Assembly (NCBI RefSeq): GCF_019236475.1
Contig: NZ_JAFAIX010000009.1
Location: 496,001-560,000, forward strand
Source of the DNA: Chitinophaga sp.
GTDB taxonomy: Bacteria > Bacteroidota > Bacteroidia > Chitinophagales > Chitinophagaceae
Length of the DNA: 64,000 nucleotides
Direction: 5' to 3'
Shown: one piece after another, positions 26,576-35,561 of the stretch
Numbering within the stretch: position 1 is the first letter of the stretch
How the letters are laid out: every line of letters begins with the position of its first letter
Program-made: the position numbers and the translations under genes
Notes under the pieces: generated by a model
Database searches by the model: none
What the model saw: the letters and a program-made list of their open reading frames with translations, nothing else
What the model was told of the DNA's origin: nothing

Positions 26576-27421
26576 ATGATAGCAATTACAGGCGCTACTG
26601 GCAACCTTGGCCGAGCCACCATACAACAATTACTGAAAACTGTTTCTCCAGAAAACATTACTGCGATTGTCCGTGATCCCAATAAACTGGAAACGGTACC
26701 AGGCATGCAGGTGAAAATAGCCGACTACGACGATTATAATTCCCTGGTAGCAGCTTTCAGCGGTGCAGACACCCTTTTGCAAATATCTAGCGCCTCCTAC
26801 GGCGACCATGCCACCTTCCAGGAAGAACAAGTCGTGAAAGCCGCTGCTGCCGCAGGTATTCAACACCTGGTATATACCAGTACCCTGCAACCTTCCTCCG
26901 CTGCAATATTCGATGGAGGCCGTACCTGCTACAACACAGAAGTGGCCATCCGCAACAGTGGCATGCACTACACCATTTTCCGTAACAGTATGTACCTGGA
27001 AACGATTCCATTGTTCATCGGGCCAGCGATGGAAACGGGCCAGATCCGTTACCCAGGCGGAGAGGGGGCGATCAGCTTCGTAGGCAGAGAAGATATTGCG
27101 AAAGCACTGGCGAAAGTGCTAGCAGCTCCTGCCAAAGGCGGCCGCAGCTTCAATATTACCGGAGACCATGCTTATTCATTCGGCGATATCGCCCGCATCC
27201 TGGGCGAAGAAAGAGGTCTGCCTGCTACTTACACTAATATCAGTGAGGAGGAATTCAGAACGGAAATGGAAGGTTTCGGCCTCCCTCCGGAAGCGGTCGA
27301 CTTCTACAGCAGTATGGCTGCCAGTATCCGGAACCGTGAATTCAGTTTGACCGATATGACTTGGCAACAATTCCTGGACAAGCCAACCCTGGATATTCGG
27401 GCATTCCTGGGCGAAAATTGA
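26576..27421 (+). CDS. NmrA/QorB-like NAD(P)-binding oxidoreductase
   Basis: 281 residues from the ATG at 26576; the longer frame from 26477 runs out of the repeat element and is rejected. The nucleotide-binding loop is MIAITGATGNLGRATIQQLL (GxTGxLG), then ITAIVRDPNKLETVPGM and HLVYTSTLQPSS. The atypical short-chain fold without the classical YxxxK matches QorB/NmrA types, i.e. a quinone reductase or redox sensor. A TACCTTTG box (26556-26563) gives a likely -7 element. Apparently monocistronic. Confidence 0.87.
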   Translation: MIAITGATGNLGRATIQQLLKTVSPENITAIVRDPNKLETVPGMQVKIADYDDYNSLVAAFSGADTLLQISSASYGDHATFQEEQVVKAAAAAGIQHLVYTSTLQPSSAAIFDGGRTCYNTEVAIRNSGMHYTIFRNSMYLETIPLFIGPAMETGQIRYPGGEGAISFVGREDIAKALAKVLAAPAKGGRSFNITGDHAYSFGDIARILGEERGLPATYTNISEEEFRTEMEGFGLPPEAVDFYSSMAASIRNREFSLTDMTWQQFLDKPTLDIRAFLGEN

Positions 27422-27602
27422 TTCCAGTTGCCATGGCTACATCACCCGTTCTTGGGAGGGCGCTCAAGGGCGGGTGATGATATAGGGAGACACGATCATA
27501 CCTTGCCAACACCCCCAAAAAAATTAGGAAACTTTAATCTCTTGGTATTGAAAAAAATCACACTTTTGCACCTCGTTTGCTAGTGTCTTTAATTTTTATT
27601 CC

Positions 27603-28553
27603 ATGAGGTTCCTGATACCTTTCCTGGCCGGCGTTATGGTAGCCGCCAGTAGCTATGCCCAGACAGATGTAGTGCTGAAGAAAAAAGCAGTAAGTGATTC
27701 TGTACTGACGAATAATCGCGAAATCATTCTCCCAGAGCCGTTCAATGGCCAGAAAGCCATGTTGGCGCTCTTTCCCGGACGATATTATAATCTTACCCGA
27801 TCTTATAAAAATGAGATGATCAACTGGACTTGTCCTACTTGTAAGGCCAAGCAGTATGAGGATGTCAATGAAGATAACGGAGGCCCCTTCCCTTATAAAG
27901 GGGGCGTGGCTACCCGTTTGATGAATATCATGGACTTCAAGGATTCCTCCGGCATGCAGTACAAGGTGATCAGCTTTAACCACTCTGAGTTTGATGAAGA
28001 TGGTATGCAAACATCCCGCTTCACCGGCGGACTCCTCGGACTGGCCAAATTTGTACTCACAGACGGTGGCTGGAAACTGCGGATGTATACCCCTGCCATC
28101 AAGGCTTACGGGGCATTCAGCCAGGCGCCTACGCCTAAGCCGCTACAGATAGGCCAAGATCAATATGCCTTTGTACTCAGACATACCAATGGCCCCGGTG
28201 GAGGACCTTTCTATACCACCCTTTACCTGATTGCCGGCATGAATGGCAATTACCAAGAAGTAATGGCTGCCTATGGCGTAGAGAAAAGTGGCGGTGACAA
28301 CGAGGATGGCCATTTCAGCACCTGGACCAGCGAATACACCGTTCCTGCCAGCGATAAAAAATATTTCCGCGATATCGTGATTACTTGGAAAGGTACCTAC
28401 CATACCGACGACCTGGAACCACTGCCTGCAGAAGTAACGAAGCTGATTAAAAAAGGAAAGAAAACGGGGAAATTCACCCTAGTACAACGATTCGTGTATA
28501 AAGGCAGCAAAGGTTATGAGCTGCAACCAGGATCACAAGTAACCGTGAACTAA
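27603..28553 (+). CDS. Exported protein of unknown function
   Basis: 316 residues with signal peptide MRFLIPFLAGVMVAASSYAQ. A CxxC pair (WTCPTCKAKQYEDVNEDNGG, about residue 82) could bind metal or form a disulfide. The rest is rich in aromatic and glycine turns (FVLRHTNGPGGGPFYTTLYL, YGVEKSGGDNEDGHFSTWTS). I do not recognise the family. It stands alone before a strong terminator. Confidence 0.7.
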   Translation: MRFLIPFLAGVMVAASSYAQTDVVLKKKAVSDSVLTNNREIILPEPFNGQKAMLALFPGRYYNLTRSYKNEMINWTCPTCKAKQYEDVNEDNGGPFPYKGGVATRLMNIMDFKDSSGMQYKVISFNHSEFDEDGMQTSRFTGGLLGLAKFVLTDGGWKLRMYTPAIKAYGAFSQAPTPKPLQIGQDQYAFVLRHTNGPGGGPFYTTLYLIAGMNGNYQEVMAAYGVEKSGGDNEDGHFSTWTSEYTVPASDKKYFRDIVITWKGTYHTDDLEPLPAEVTKLIKKGKKTGKFTLVQRFVYKGSKGYELQPGSQVTVN

Positions 28554-28662
28554 ATGTATCACGCAGGGGGATGCAAGGATCGCAGAAGTTTCACGCAAGG
28601 ATCGCAAAGGAGCAAAGACTTATGATTGGTTATTTAATTTGTATTTGACCAAACATAAGCGT

Positions 28663-28708
28663 GCAAAGGCGCAAAGGAATAAAATTTCCTTTGCGCCTTT
28701 GCGTTTTT
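28663..28708 (+). terminator. Strong terminator built from TTTGCGCC repeats
   Basis: GCAAAGGCGCAAAGGAA pairs with TTCCTTTGCGCCTTTGC around a short A/T loop, followed by a T-run. The neighbourhood (28560-28750) repeats CGCAAAGG/CCTTTGCG motifs several times, including a second CTTTGCGCCTTTGCG after the T-run. It lies between the unknown exported protein and the dehydrogenase. Confidence 0.85.
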
Positions 28709-28795
28709 TCTTTGCGCCTTTGCGAGAATGCATTGCGCTTTGGCGAGCATACATTTGTTATCTTTATTTGACAAAGCAATAATAAACGTAGCACT

Positions 28796-29647
28796 ATGAT
28801 AGCATTTTTAGGAATGGGCCTACTCGGTTCTAATTTTGTAAAGGCGTTAAGAAGAAAAGGAGAAGCAGTACAGGTATGGAATCGTACCGCTTCTAAAGCG
28901 AAAGCCCTGGAAGCAGATGGAGCAGTTGCTTTTGAAAACGTAGCGGATGCGGTACGCGGCGCAGATCGCATACATCTCGTGGTGAAAGATGACGCTGCTG
29001 TAGAAGAAGTACTGTCGGCGGCATTACCAGGATTACAGCCTGGCGCCATCATCATCGATCATACCACCACCTCCAAAGAAGGCGCTATTGCCAGAACGGC
29101 CGCCTGGAGAGAAAAAGGGTTTACGTATATGCATGTCCCTGTTTTCATGGGACCCGCCAATGCGCTAGATGGTTCTGGCTTCATGCTCGTTTCCGGAGAC
29201 CAGGCATTGATCCAGAAAATGGAACCCGTATTAGCATCCATGACGGGCAAAGTATTGAACCTAGGGCCGGAAACTGGCCGTGGTGCTGCGCTGAAGCTGA
29301 TCGGTAATTTGTTCCTCGTTACTTTCACCGCTGGCCTCGCAGATACTTTCGCCTTGGCGAAATCCATGGATGTGCCAGTGGATGCGGTATCGTCTCTCTT
29401 TAAAGAATGGAATCCTGCCAATGCATTGCCAATGCGCATTCAACGTATGACTGCGGGAGACTACAGCAAACCATCCTGGGAGCTCAACATGGCCAGGAAA
29501 GATACCCAACTGTTCATGAATCAAGCAGAAAAGGCGGGCATTGAACTAAACGTGATCCCGGCTATTGCGGCGCTGATGGACCAATGGATCGACAAAGGCC
29601 ATGGCAGCGAAGATTGGACAGTGATCGGGAGTGCGAACGTGAAATAA
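28796..29647 (+). CDS. Beta-hydroxyacid dehydrogenase family (GLYR1/HIBADH-like)
   Basis: 283 residues. The NAD(P) loop is MIAFLGMGLLGSNFVKALRR (GxGxxG), followed by VWNRTASKAKALEADGA with the Arg that favours NADP. The substrate motif is PVFMGPANALDGSGFMLVSG and the catalytic Lys sits in GAALKLIGNLFLVTF. Such enzymes oxidise 3-hydroxyisobutyrate, tartronate semialdehyde or succinic semialdehyde-like substrates. The antiporter gene begins 31 bases after its stop, possibly in the same transcript. Confidence 0.88.
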   Translation: MIAFLGMGLLGSNFVKALRRKGEAVQVWNRTASKAKALEADGAVAFENVADAVRGADRIHLVVKDDAAVEEVLSAALPGLQPGAIIIDHTTTSKEGAIARTAAWREKGFTYMHVPVFMGPANALDGSGFMLVSGDQALIQKMEPVLASMTGKVLNLGPETGRGAALKLIGNLFLVTFTAGLADTFALAKSMDVPVDAVSSLFKEWNPANALPMRIQRMTAGDYSKPSWELNMARKDTQLFMNQAEKAGIELNVIPAIAALMDQWIDKGHGSEDWTVIGSANVK

Positions 29648-29678
29648 TTTTCACCACCATATTGCAAAGCAGATCGCT

Positions 29679-31274
29679 ATGTTAACAACCTTTATTCAGC
29701 ATATACTGCTCATCATTATCATCTTGTTTTTGATCATGCTGGCAGGACAACTGAGAATCGCTTATCCTATAGTACTCTGCTTAGCAGGACTGGTATTGAG
29801 CACCATGCACGTGCTCCCTGCCATCGAAATAAATCCCGAAATGATCCTCCTGATATTCATGCCGCCTCTCTTATACGAGGCGGCATGGTATACCTCCTGG
29901 AAAGATTTCTGGCGCTGGCGACGGATCATCTTAAGTTTTGCTTTTCTCATTGTTATCATGACTGCTGGCGTGGTGGCATTGGTATCTACCGCTATCATCC
30001 CCGGATTCACGCTGGCATTAGGCTTTCTGTTGGGGGGTATCGTGTCTCCCCCTGATGCTGTTTCTGCTACTACGGTTCTCAAATATGTCAAGATCCCCAA
30101 AGCGATGAGCGCTATCCTGGAAGGGGAAAGTCTCATGAACGATGCGAGTAGCTTAATTGTTTTCCGTTTTGCTATGCTAGCGGTGACCACCGGCCAGTTT
30201 ATATTGTACAAGGCTGCTGTGAGTTTTGTAGTGGTGATTGTAGTAGGCGTATTAGTTGGAATCCTAGTGGCACTGATCTATTACGGCATTCATCGTTGGA
30301 TGCCCACTACTACCCATGTGGATATCGTACTAACGCTAACGGCCCCCTATGTGATGTACATTACTGCGGAAGAGTTCAATGGCTCCGGTGTGCTAGCAGT
30401 GGTAGCAGGTGGATTGTTTCTTTCCGCCCGTAGCCATGAATTCCTCTCTAACCGAAGTCGTATAGCCGGTAGCGATGTATGGGCCACACTGGGATTTATA
30501 TTGAATGGGGTCGTGTTTATGCTGATAGGACTGGAATTGCCGGTCATCATTAAAGAACTAGGTACCAGTAGTATTTGGGTAGCCATCAAATATGGTTTGA
30601 TTATCACGGGAGTACTGATGGTAGGCCGAATACTCACTACCTTGGGCACCTCTGTATTCACGGTGTTTATCAGTAGGTATATCACCACTGCCAGTAAGCG
30701 CCCGGGATGGAAAGGCCCATTGATCCTCGGTTGGGCGGGTATGCGCGGGGTGGTATCATTGGCGGCGGCTTTGTCTATACCGGTATACATGGATAATCAA
30801 GGCCACCTATTCCCACAACGCAACCTCATTCTCTTCATCACGTTTACGGTTATCCTACTCACCTTGGTGATCCAAGGACTCACCCTACCGCTAGTCATCC
30901 GACTGATCCGACCTACAGATGACGATCATGCCCTACCAGAAAAGGAACAAGAAAAAAAGATCCGGAAAAAACTCCTGCATGCCAGCATGCGCTTCCTAGA
31001 TGAAGAACACCAAGATGCACTAGCATCCAATAGTGCTGTAAAGAAAATGCGGGAGGAACTGGAAGAACTGCATCTCCTTACCAGCGGTAAAGAAGGCACT
31101 CTAGCAGAGAAAGAAGAATATCTCACGATATCCCTCCGACTGATCGAATACCAGCGGGAAGTGCTGGCAGACTTAAACAAGGACTACGCCACCGATCATG
31201 AAATCATTCGTAAATTCCATGAGCTGCTGGATGTAGAAGAAGAGAAACTTCGCTTGCAGTTTGATATTGGCTAA
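29679..31274 (+). CDS. Na+/H+ antiporter, CPA1 type
   Basis: 531 residues: about twelve helices to residue 410, then a charged cytosolic tail with coiled-coil character (KKMREELEELHLLTSG). The CPA1 ion site is seen in GGIVSPPDAVSATTVLKYVK and in LEGESLMNDASSLIVFRFAM with the ND pair; GWAGMRGVVSLAAALSIP is the conserved late helix. It exchanges Na+ or K+ for protons to control pH and salt. Its stop codon abuts that of the convergent rhamnosidase gene with no spacing. Confidence 0.92.
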   Translation: MLTTFIQHILLIIIILFLIMLAGQLRIAYPIVLCLAGLVLSTMHVLPAIEINPEMILLIFMPPLLYEAAWYTSWKDFWRWRRIILSFAFLIVIMTAGVVALVSTAIIPGFTLALGFLLGGIVSPPDAVSATTVLKYVKIPKAMSAILEGESLMNDASSLIVFRFAMLAVTTGQFILYKAAVSFVVVIVVGVLVGILVALIYYGIHRWMPTTTHVDIVLTLTAPYVMYITAEEFNGSGVLAVVAGGLFLSARSHEFLSNRSRIAGSDVWATLGFILNGVVFMLIGLELPVIIKELGTSSIWVAIKYGLIITGVLMVGRILTTLGTSVFTVFISRYITTASKRPGWKGPLILGWAGMRGVVSLAAALSIPVYMDNQGHLFPQRNLILFITFTVILLTLVIQGLTLPLVIRLIRPTDDDHALPEKEQEKKIRKKLLHASMRFLDEEHQDALASNSAVKKMREELEELHLLTSGKEGTLAEKEEYLTISLRLIEYQREVLADLNKDYATDHEIIRKFHELLDVEEEKLRLQFDIG

Positions 31275-33905
31275 TTATTGCTGCATAAGGATCAGGTATT
31301 GTAGTCCGGGATTACGGATCTCGAGGGTATGGTATCCGGACTCATTTTCTAGTAATTTTCCATTGGCATAGACATTTGTTCTATCAGCAGCCTGCATCCT
31401 AAAAGTAGCAGTAGTGTTTGCGGGAATATTAATCCGCAGTTCCACCCCCTGTTTCAGCTTTTTCCATTTCACCATCACTTTTCCATAAGGCGTTTGATGC
31501 CAAGCTTCCAGGCTGTCTAGGTTCACAGGAATCTTGGGCTCAATGATGATATGTTTGAAGCCAGGATGGTTTTCATCTGGTTTGATACCTGCCAACTGTT
31601 TATACATCCAGGCGCCGATTTCCCCGAACATAATATGATTGCGGGAGAGATCAGATTTCCCTTGCAAAGCCCAATTTTCGTATAGGGTAGTAGCGCCTTT
31701 CTCCATCCACCATCCCCAGGAGGGCTCTTTGTTGGCGCTGGCGAGTCGGTATGCTATATTATGATAGCCGTTCTCGCTGAGTGCATTGAGGATGGTCTTG
31801 GACCCCAATAATCCCACATCCAATTGGTAATGGTCTGTGACCACTCGTTGTGCGAGTGCGGCTGCCACCCAACTGACCAGGGTATCTGGCACCAGGCCCC
31901 AGTAAAGCGCTACGGATTGTTCCGTTTGGAAGCCCTGATCGTATACGCCTGTGAGTGGGTCCAGGTATTTATCGTTGAAAGCATCTTTTATAGATTGCGC
32001 CAGCCGGGTATAATGTTGGTAATCGACCTTATGACCCAGTATTTTCGCGGCTTTCGCCAGGATGCATACATCTGCATAATAGTAGGCCGTAGACGTAAAT
32101 GTCACAGGAGTTTTGGATTTCACAGGCACCCAATCGCCTAGGCCCCAGTGGCAGAGGCCCCCCGGACTTCTAGCCGTAATTTGATCTACATACCGTTTGA
32201 TGGCGGAGTAGCAGTGGCTAAGGGAGGTGGTGTCTCCATCATATAAATAAAGATTCCAGGGAATGATAGCAATGGTACTGGTCCAGTCGGGCCCATTGCC
32301 CCATTCATACCCCCACCCGCCGGTAGGGATAATAGCTGGAAACACGCCATTGGCTTGTTGTTCATCTAGATGGTCGTTCATCCATTTCTCATATACCGTG
32401 ATGCCATCGAAGTTATACAGCCCAGTTTCTGAAGCGATATGCGCATCGCCGGTCCATCCATTTTTCTCCCGCTGGGGGCAGTCTGTCGGATAGCCGTAGA
32501 GGTTAGAGAGATACGAATTATTCGTCGCCTGCCAGATTTGATTGAGCAGTGGGTTGGAGGTATGGAGACCGCCAGCTATCGGTACCAAACTATGTATTCG
32601 AATACCATGCAGACTTTCTTTCGTAAGCCGTAAAGGCCTACTACTGGTGACTTCCACGTATTGGAACCCTTTGTAATTAAAGTGCGGTGTGAACTGGTGT
32701 GGCCCTTTCCCATCTAGGATATAGATATCTGTTTGGAAGGGATCCAAATGATCTGTCGGGCGATAGTGTATATCGATATTGGATTGATCTACATGACCGT
32801 TGGGGTAAAGTTGTTCTCCATGTTTCAGTTGCACCACTGTGCCGGCAGGACCATCCAGCATAATACTGCTAACGCCTGCGATATTTTGTCCCAGGCTGAA
32901 TACCCAGTTGGTATCGCTGAAGGAACGTATAGTCGTGGCCGGGAGAATAGTATCTACGCCAATGGGTAGCATTGTTTGTGCGGTGATAACAGGCGCTGGG
33001 GCTTTTCTGATTTGTGCGCTCGTCCATTCATGGTCATTGAATCCGGGGGCGTCCCAACCGGGTTGGGCCAATCGGAGGTCCTGGTGTTCGCCGGTATAGA
33101 TGCTGTTGAAGGTAATGTCTGCTGTGGATGTTTTCCAATCAGGCCCTGTGGAGACGATGGTACTAGTGCCATCGTTGTAAGTGATGTGTAGGTCCATGCA
33201 GAAGGTAGGCCGATTTCGCCAGGGCGCTTTATCGAAATTCCATACAGCAGTGGATTGCAGGTTGTACCAGCCGTTTCCCAAAATGACCCCGACAACGTTT
33301 TCGTTTTGTTGTAACGCCTGGGTCACATCATAGGTGACGTATAGGAGGCGTTTATCGTACCGGGTAAACATGGGATCCAGCAGGTGATGGCCAATTCTAT
33401 GGCCATTGATATAGAGCTCATAGAGGCCGGCTGCGCTGATATAGGCGCGTGCGCTAGTAATTTTTTTTAGGGAGACGAATGATTTTCTGAACAGGGGCGC
33501 TGCTTTAAAATCAGAGGGGTGATTATCGCTGATCCATACCCCTTTCCAATTTTTAGCGTTCATCATGCCTGTTTCAAAAGTGCTGCAACTGCGGGATGTA
33601 TTGTCGGCGGAAGCTACCATCCAGTCATAGGAGGTGAATGGCTGTAAGGCAGGACCGTTGTACACTATCCGGTTATTGGGAGTAGTGGCAGTCCATACCA
33701 GGCTATCCTGATATCGTACCTGCACCGTATAGGACGTGGAATTGGTAACACCTTCCCAAGACAGTCTTGGATGTGGGTTATCGATACCCAGTGGTTGGGA
33801 GAGGTATTCGCAGCGTAAATGGGTAGTAGTAGGTTGCTGAGCGTTGGCGGTAACGAGGCAGCAACCCAGTAGAAAGGCTGGGAGATATTTAAGAACTTGG
33901 AGCAT
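31275..33905 (-). CDS. Secreted alpha-L-rhamnosidase, GH78 (second)
   Basis: 876 residues with leader MLQVLKYLPAFLLGCCLVTANAQQ. The domain order is an N-terminal fibronectin-like domain (LRCEYLSQPLGIDNPHPRLS), the lectin-like domain (YISAAGLYELYINGHRIGHH), and the catalytic barrel with TDCPQREKNGWTGDAHIASE and its acidic residues; the end has IIEPKIPVNLDSLEAWH and a beta-sandwich. Compared with the enzyme at 2035 it has the extra N-terminal domain and a different active-site stretch (REKNGW instead of SERLGW), so they are not recent copies and probably differ in linkage preference. Confidence 0.93.
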   Translation of the reverse strand: MLQVLKYLPAFLLGCCLVTANAQQPTTTHLRCEYLSQPLGIDNPHPRLSWEGVTNSTSYTVQVRYQDSLVWTATTPNNRIVYNGPALQPFTSYDWMVASADNTSRSCSTFETGMMNAKNWKGVWISDNHPSDFKAAPLFRKSFVSLKKITSARAYISAAGLYELYINGHRIGHHLLDPMFTRYDKRLLYVTYDVTQALQQNENVVGVILGNGWYNLQSTAVWNFDKAPWRNRPTFCMDLHITYNDGTSTIVSTGPDWKTSTADITFNSIYTGEHQDLRLAQPGWDAPGFNDHEWTSAQIRKAPAPVITAQTMLPIGVDTILPATTIRSFSDTNWVFSLGQNIAGVSSIMLDGPAGTVVQLKHGEQLYPNGHVDQSNIDIHYRPTDHLDPFQTDIYILDGKGPHQFTPHFNYKGFQYVEVTSSRPLRLTKESLHGIRIHSLVPIAGGLHTSNPLLNQIWQATNNSYLSNLYGYPTDCPQREKNGWTGDAHIASETGLYNFDGITVYEKWMNDHLDEQQANGVFPAIIPTGGWGYEWGNGPDWTSTIAIIPWNLYLYDGDTTSLSHCYSAIKRYVDQITARSPGGLCHWGLGDWVPVKSKTPVTFTSTAYYYADVCILAKAAKILGHKVDYQHYTRLAQSIKDAFNDKYLDPLTGVYDQGFQTEQSVALYWGLVPDTLVSWVAAALAQRVVTDHYQLDVGLLGSKTILNALSENGYHNIAYRLASANKEPSWGWWMEKGATTLYENWALQGKSDLSRNHIMFGEIGAWMYKQLAGIKPDENHPGFKHIIIEPKIPVNLDSLEAWHQTPYGKVMVKWKKLKQGVELRINIPANTTATFRMQAADRTNVYANGKLLENESGYHTLEIRNPGLQYLILMQQ

Positions 33906-33973
33906 GTCCTTTGCTGATGATCTTTTGTTAAGTTAATCAACAAACCTCACAGCTAAAAATAAAAAGGATGGAA

Positions 33974-34678
33974 TCACTGGGAATACCAACGAAAGTTATT
34001 ATGTCCGTTGCCGATACATTGCAGTATCCAGACGCCGCATTCTTTTGCTTTGCTGATCGCATCCTGGTCGGCGTGCATGCAGATGTAAATGGGTTGGAAG
34101 TATAGATGCTCGAATTCCGGTGTAGACTGGCGTAGTTGTTCTTCAAACTTCGGGAGCAGGTTCAAGTGTCCCATTTCAAAATATTGCACAACGGAGCCTA
34201 TGAACAGTTCTGTTGTATTATAGGCCAGCATATCCAATTCCATGGATACACCTAGTCCGGAGGTACGATAGAACTTCTGGATAGAGGTAAATGCATTATG
34301 TTCCTCTCGGAGGTAATCGATCAAGTATTCTACTGCTTTGAGGGATGCAAAATCTTTCCAGTGGGAACTGAATATCCGCAATGTTTTATTGGTATCTGCT
34401 TCATATTCCTGGAGCACGTTCCGGAGCGTATTGACGGCTTCCTGGAATTCCATGGCATGAGACAAGTTGGTGAGCATGGATTCATAGTACTTACTATTAA
34501 CGGGGAGTGCGTTTACGCCCGTTTCCATTTGTACTAGCAGGTGTTGGCATTCTGACTGAAGGTATGTTTGCCATTGCTGCATGACTGTCACATGTTCATT
34601 GTGCAATTGATGGATAGATTCGAGTATTTGGCTGAACCCTTGAAGTTGAGGGATAAATACTTCCGTAATCTTACGCAT
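33974..34678 (-). CDS. Helical protein of unknown function
   Basis: 234 residues, mostly helical and cytosolic with no leader. Segments such as FSQILESIHQLHNEHVTVMQ and AMEFQEAVNTLRNVLQEYEA suggest bundles like those of sensory or phage-shock proteins, but no family is recognised. It lies 60 bases downstream of the PAS-domain gene on the same strand and may be its partner in a signalling pair. Confidence 0.6.
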   Translation of the reverse strand: MRKITEVFIPQLQGFSQILESIHQLHNEHVTVMQQWQTYLQSECQHLLVQMETGVNALPVNSKYYESMLTNLSHAMEFQEAVNTLRNVLQEYEADTNKTLRIFSSHWKDFASLKAVEYLIDYLREEHNAFTSIQKFYRTSGLGVSMELDMLAYNTTELFIGSVVQYFEMGHLNLLPKFEEQLRQSTPEFEHLYFQPIYICMHADQDAISKAKECGVWILQCIGNGHNNFRWYSQ

Positions 34679-34738
34679 GGTTATTTTGATGAAGGGCCCT
34701 ACACGAATGCAGGGCCTGGTTAAAAGAAATAAGTGAAA

Positions 34739-35305
34739 TTAATCCTCTTTCAGTGGCACTATATTTACAATAGCCTGAAACAAGGTGTTGTTGTTGGGTT
34801 GTTCCATCAGACTGATAAAGGCTAATAGTCTTACCGTTTTGCCATCTTTCGTTTTGATATCTATGAAAGGTCTGACAATGGGCATGACATCGTCTAACCA
34901 GGTGGTGACTACGGTGTGTAGCCATTCTGCCAGGAAGTCGGAGCACATGAAAGTCCATGGTTTTCCAACAATTTCTTTGTATTTATAGCCGCAGATGCGT
35001 CGCATTTCACGGTTCATGTAGGAAAAATTCAAGTCTTTGTCTACGAAGAATACGCCTACTTCTGGTGGGGCATCTTCATCATCATCGTCACCGATGCGGG
35101 CTTTATAGTCCGCGATGATCTTCTCCGCACGAGCGCCAGCCCTTCTGTAAAGAACGTACATCAATACTGTCGTCAGTGAAACAAGGAGAGCAGCTATCCA
35201 AGCCAGTTCCAGTGTTAGCATTGTCTGGTACAGGCATAGCCCTACAATGGATAATAGCAGTACTATCAGGATAGTATTGAGCACTGCATGCTTATTGTTT
35301 TTCAT
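34739..35305 (-). CDS. Membrane-anchored PAS-domain protein
   Basis: 188 residues. Two N-terminal hydrophobic segments (NTILIVLLLSIVGLCLYQTM and ALLVSLTTVLMYVLYRRAG) are followed by a PAS domain (GVFFVDKDLNFSYMNREMRR, ICGYKYKEIVGKPWTFMC). No kinase or other output domain follows, so it must pass its signal to another protein, possibly the helical protein encoded next. The ligand is unknown. Confidence 0.8.
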   Translation of the reverse strand: MKNNKHAVLNTILIVLLLSIVGLCLYQTMLTLELAWIAALLVSLTTVLMYVLYRRAGARAEKIIADYKARIGDDDDEDAPPEVGVFFVDKDLNFSYMNREMRRICGYKYKEIVGKPWTFMCSDFLAEWLHTVVTTWLDDVMPIVRPFIDIKTKDGKTVRLLAFISLMEQPNNNTLFQAIVNIVPLKED

Positions 35306-35561
35306 GTTTAAAAATTTTTTGAGAGTTTAACAAACAAATTTTAATACCTAAAGCATACAGTCACATGGCCTCATTTGAATTATCTCCATCCAACTACGCA
35401 GGGAAGACGTGTGGATTGGATAATGTTTGTTGGTAATGGTTGTTCTGTATTTAGCTTATTGAAACGAATCATTTCAACAGGTTAAATATCCGAAGGAAAA
35501 TTGAATCGAGTTGTCAATAACTAGTTATGCATTCGTTATCCTGAAGTTATACACTTGTTAA
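35306..35561. other. Gap between PAS gene and S9 peptidase gene
   Basis: About 256 bases without a gene. Base composition becomes more AT-rich here towards the peptide locus. No hairpin with a T-run was found. Confidence 0.5.
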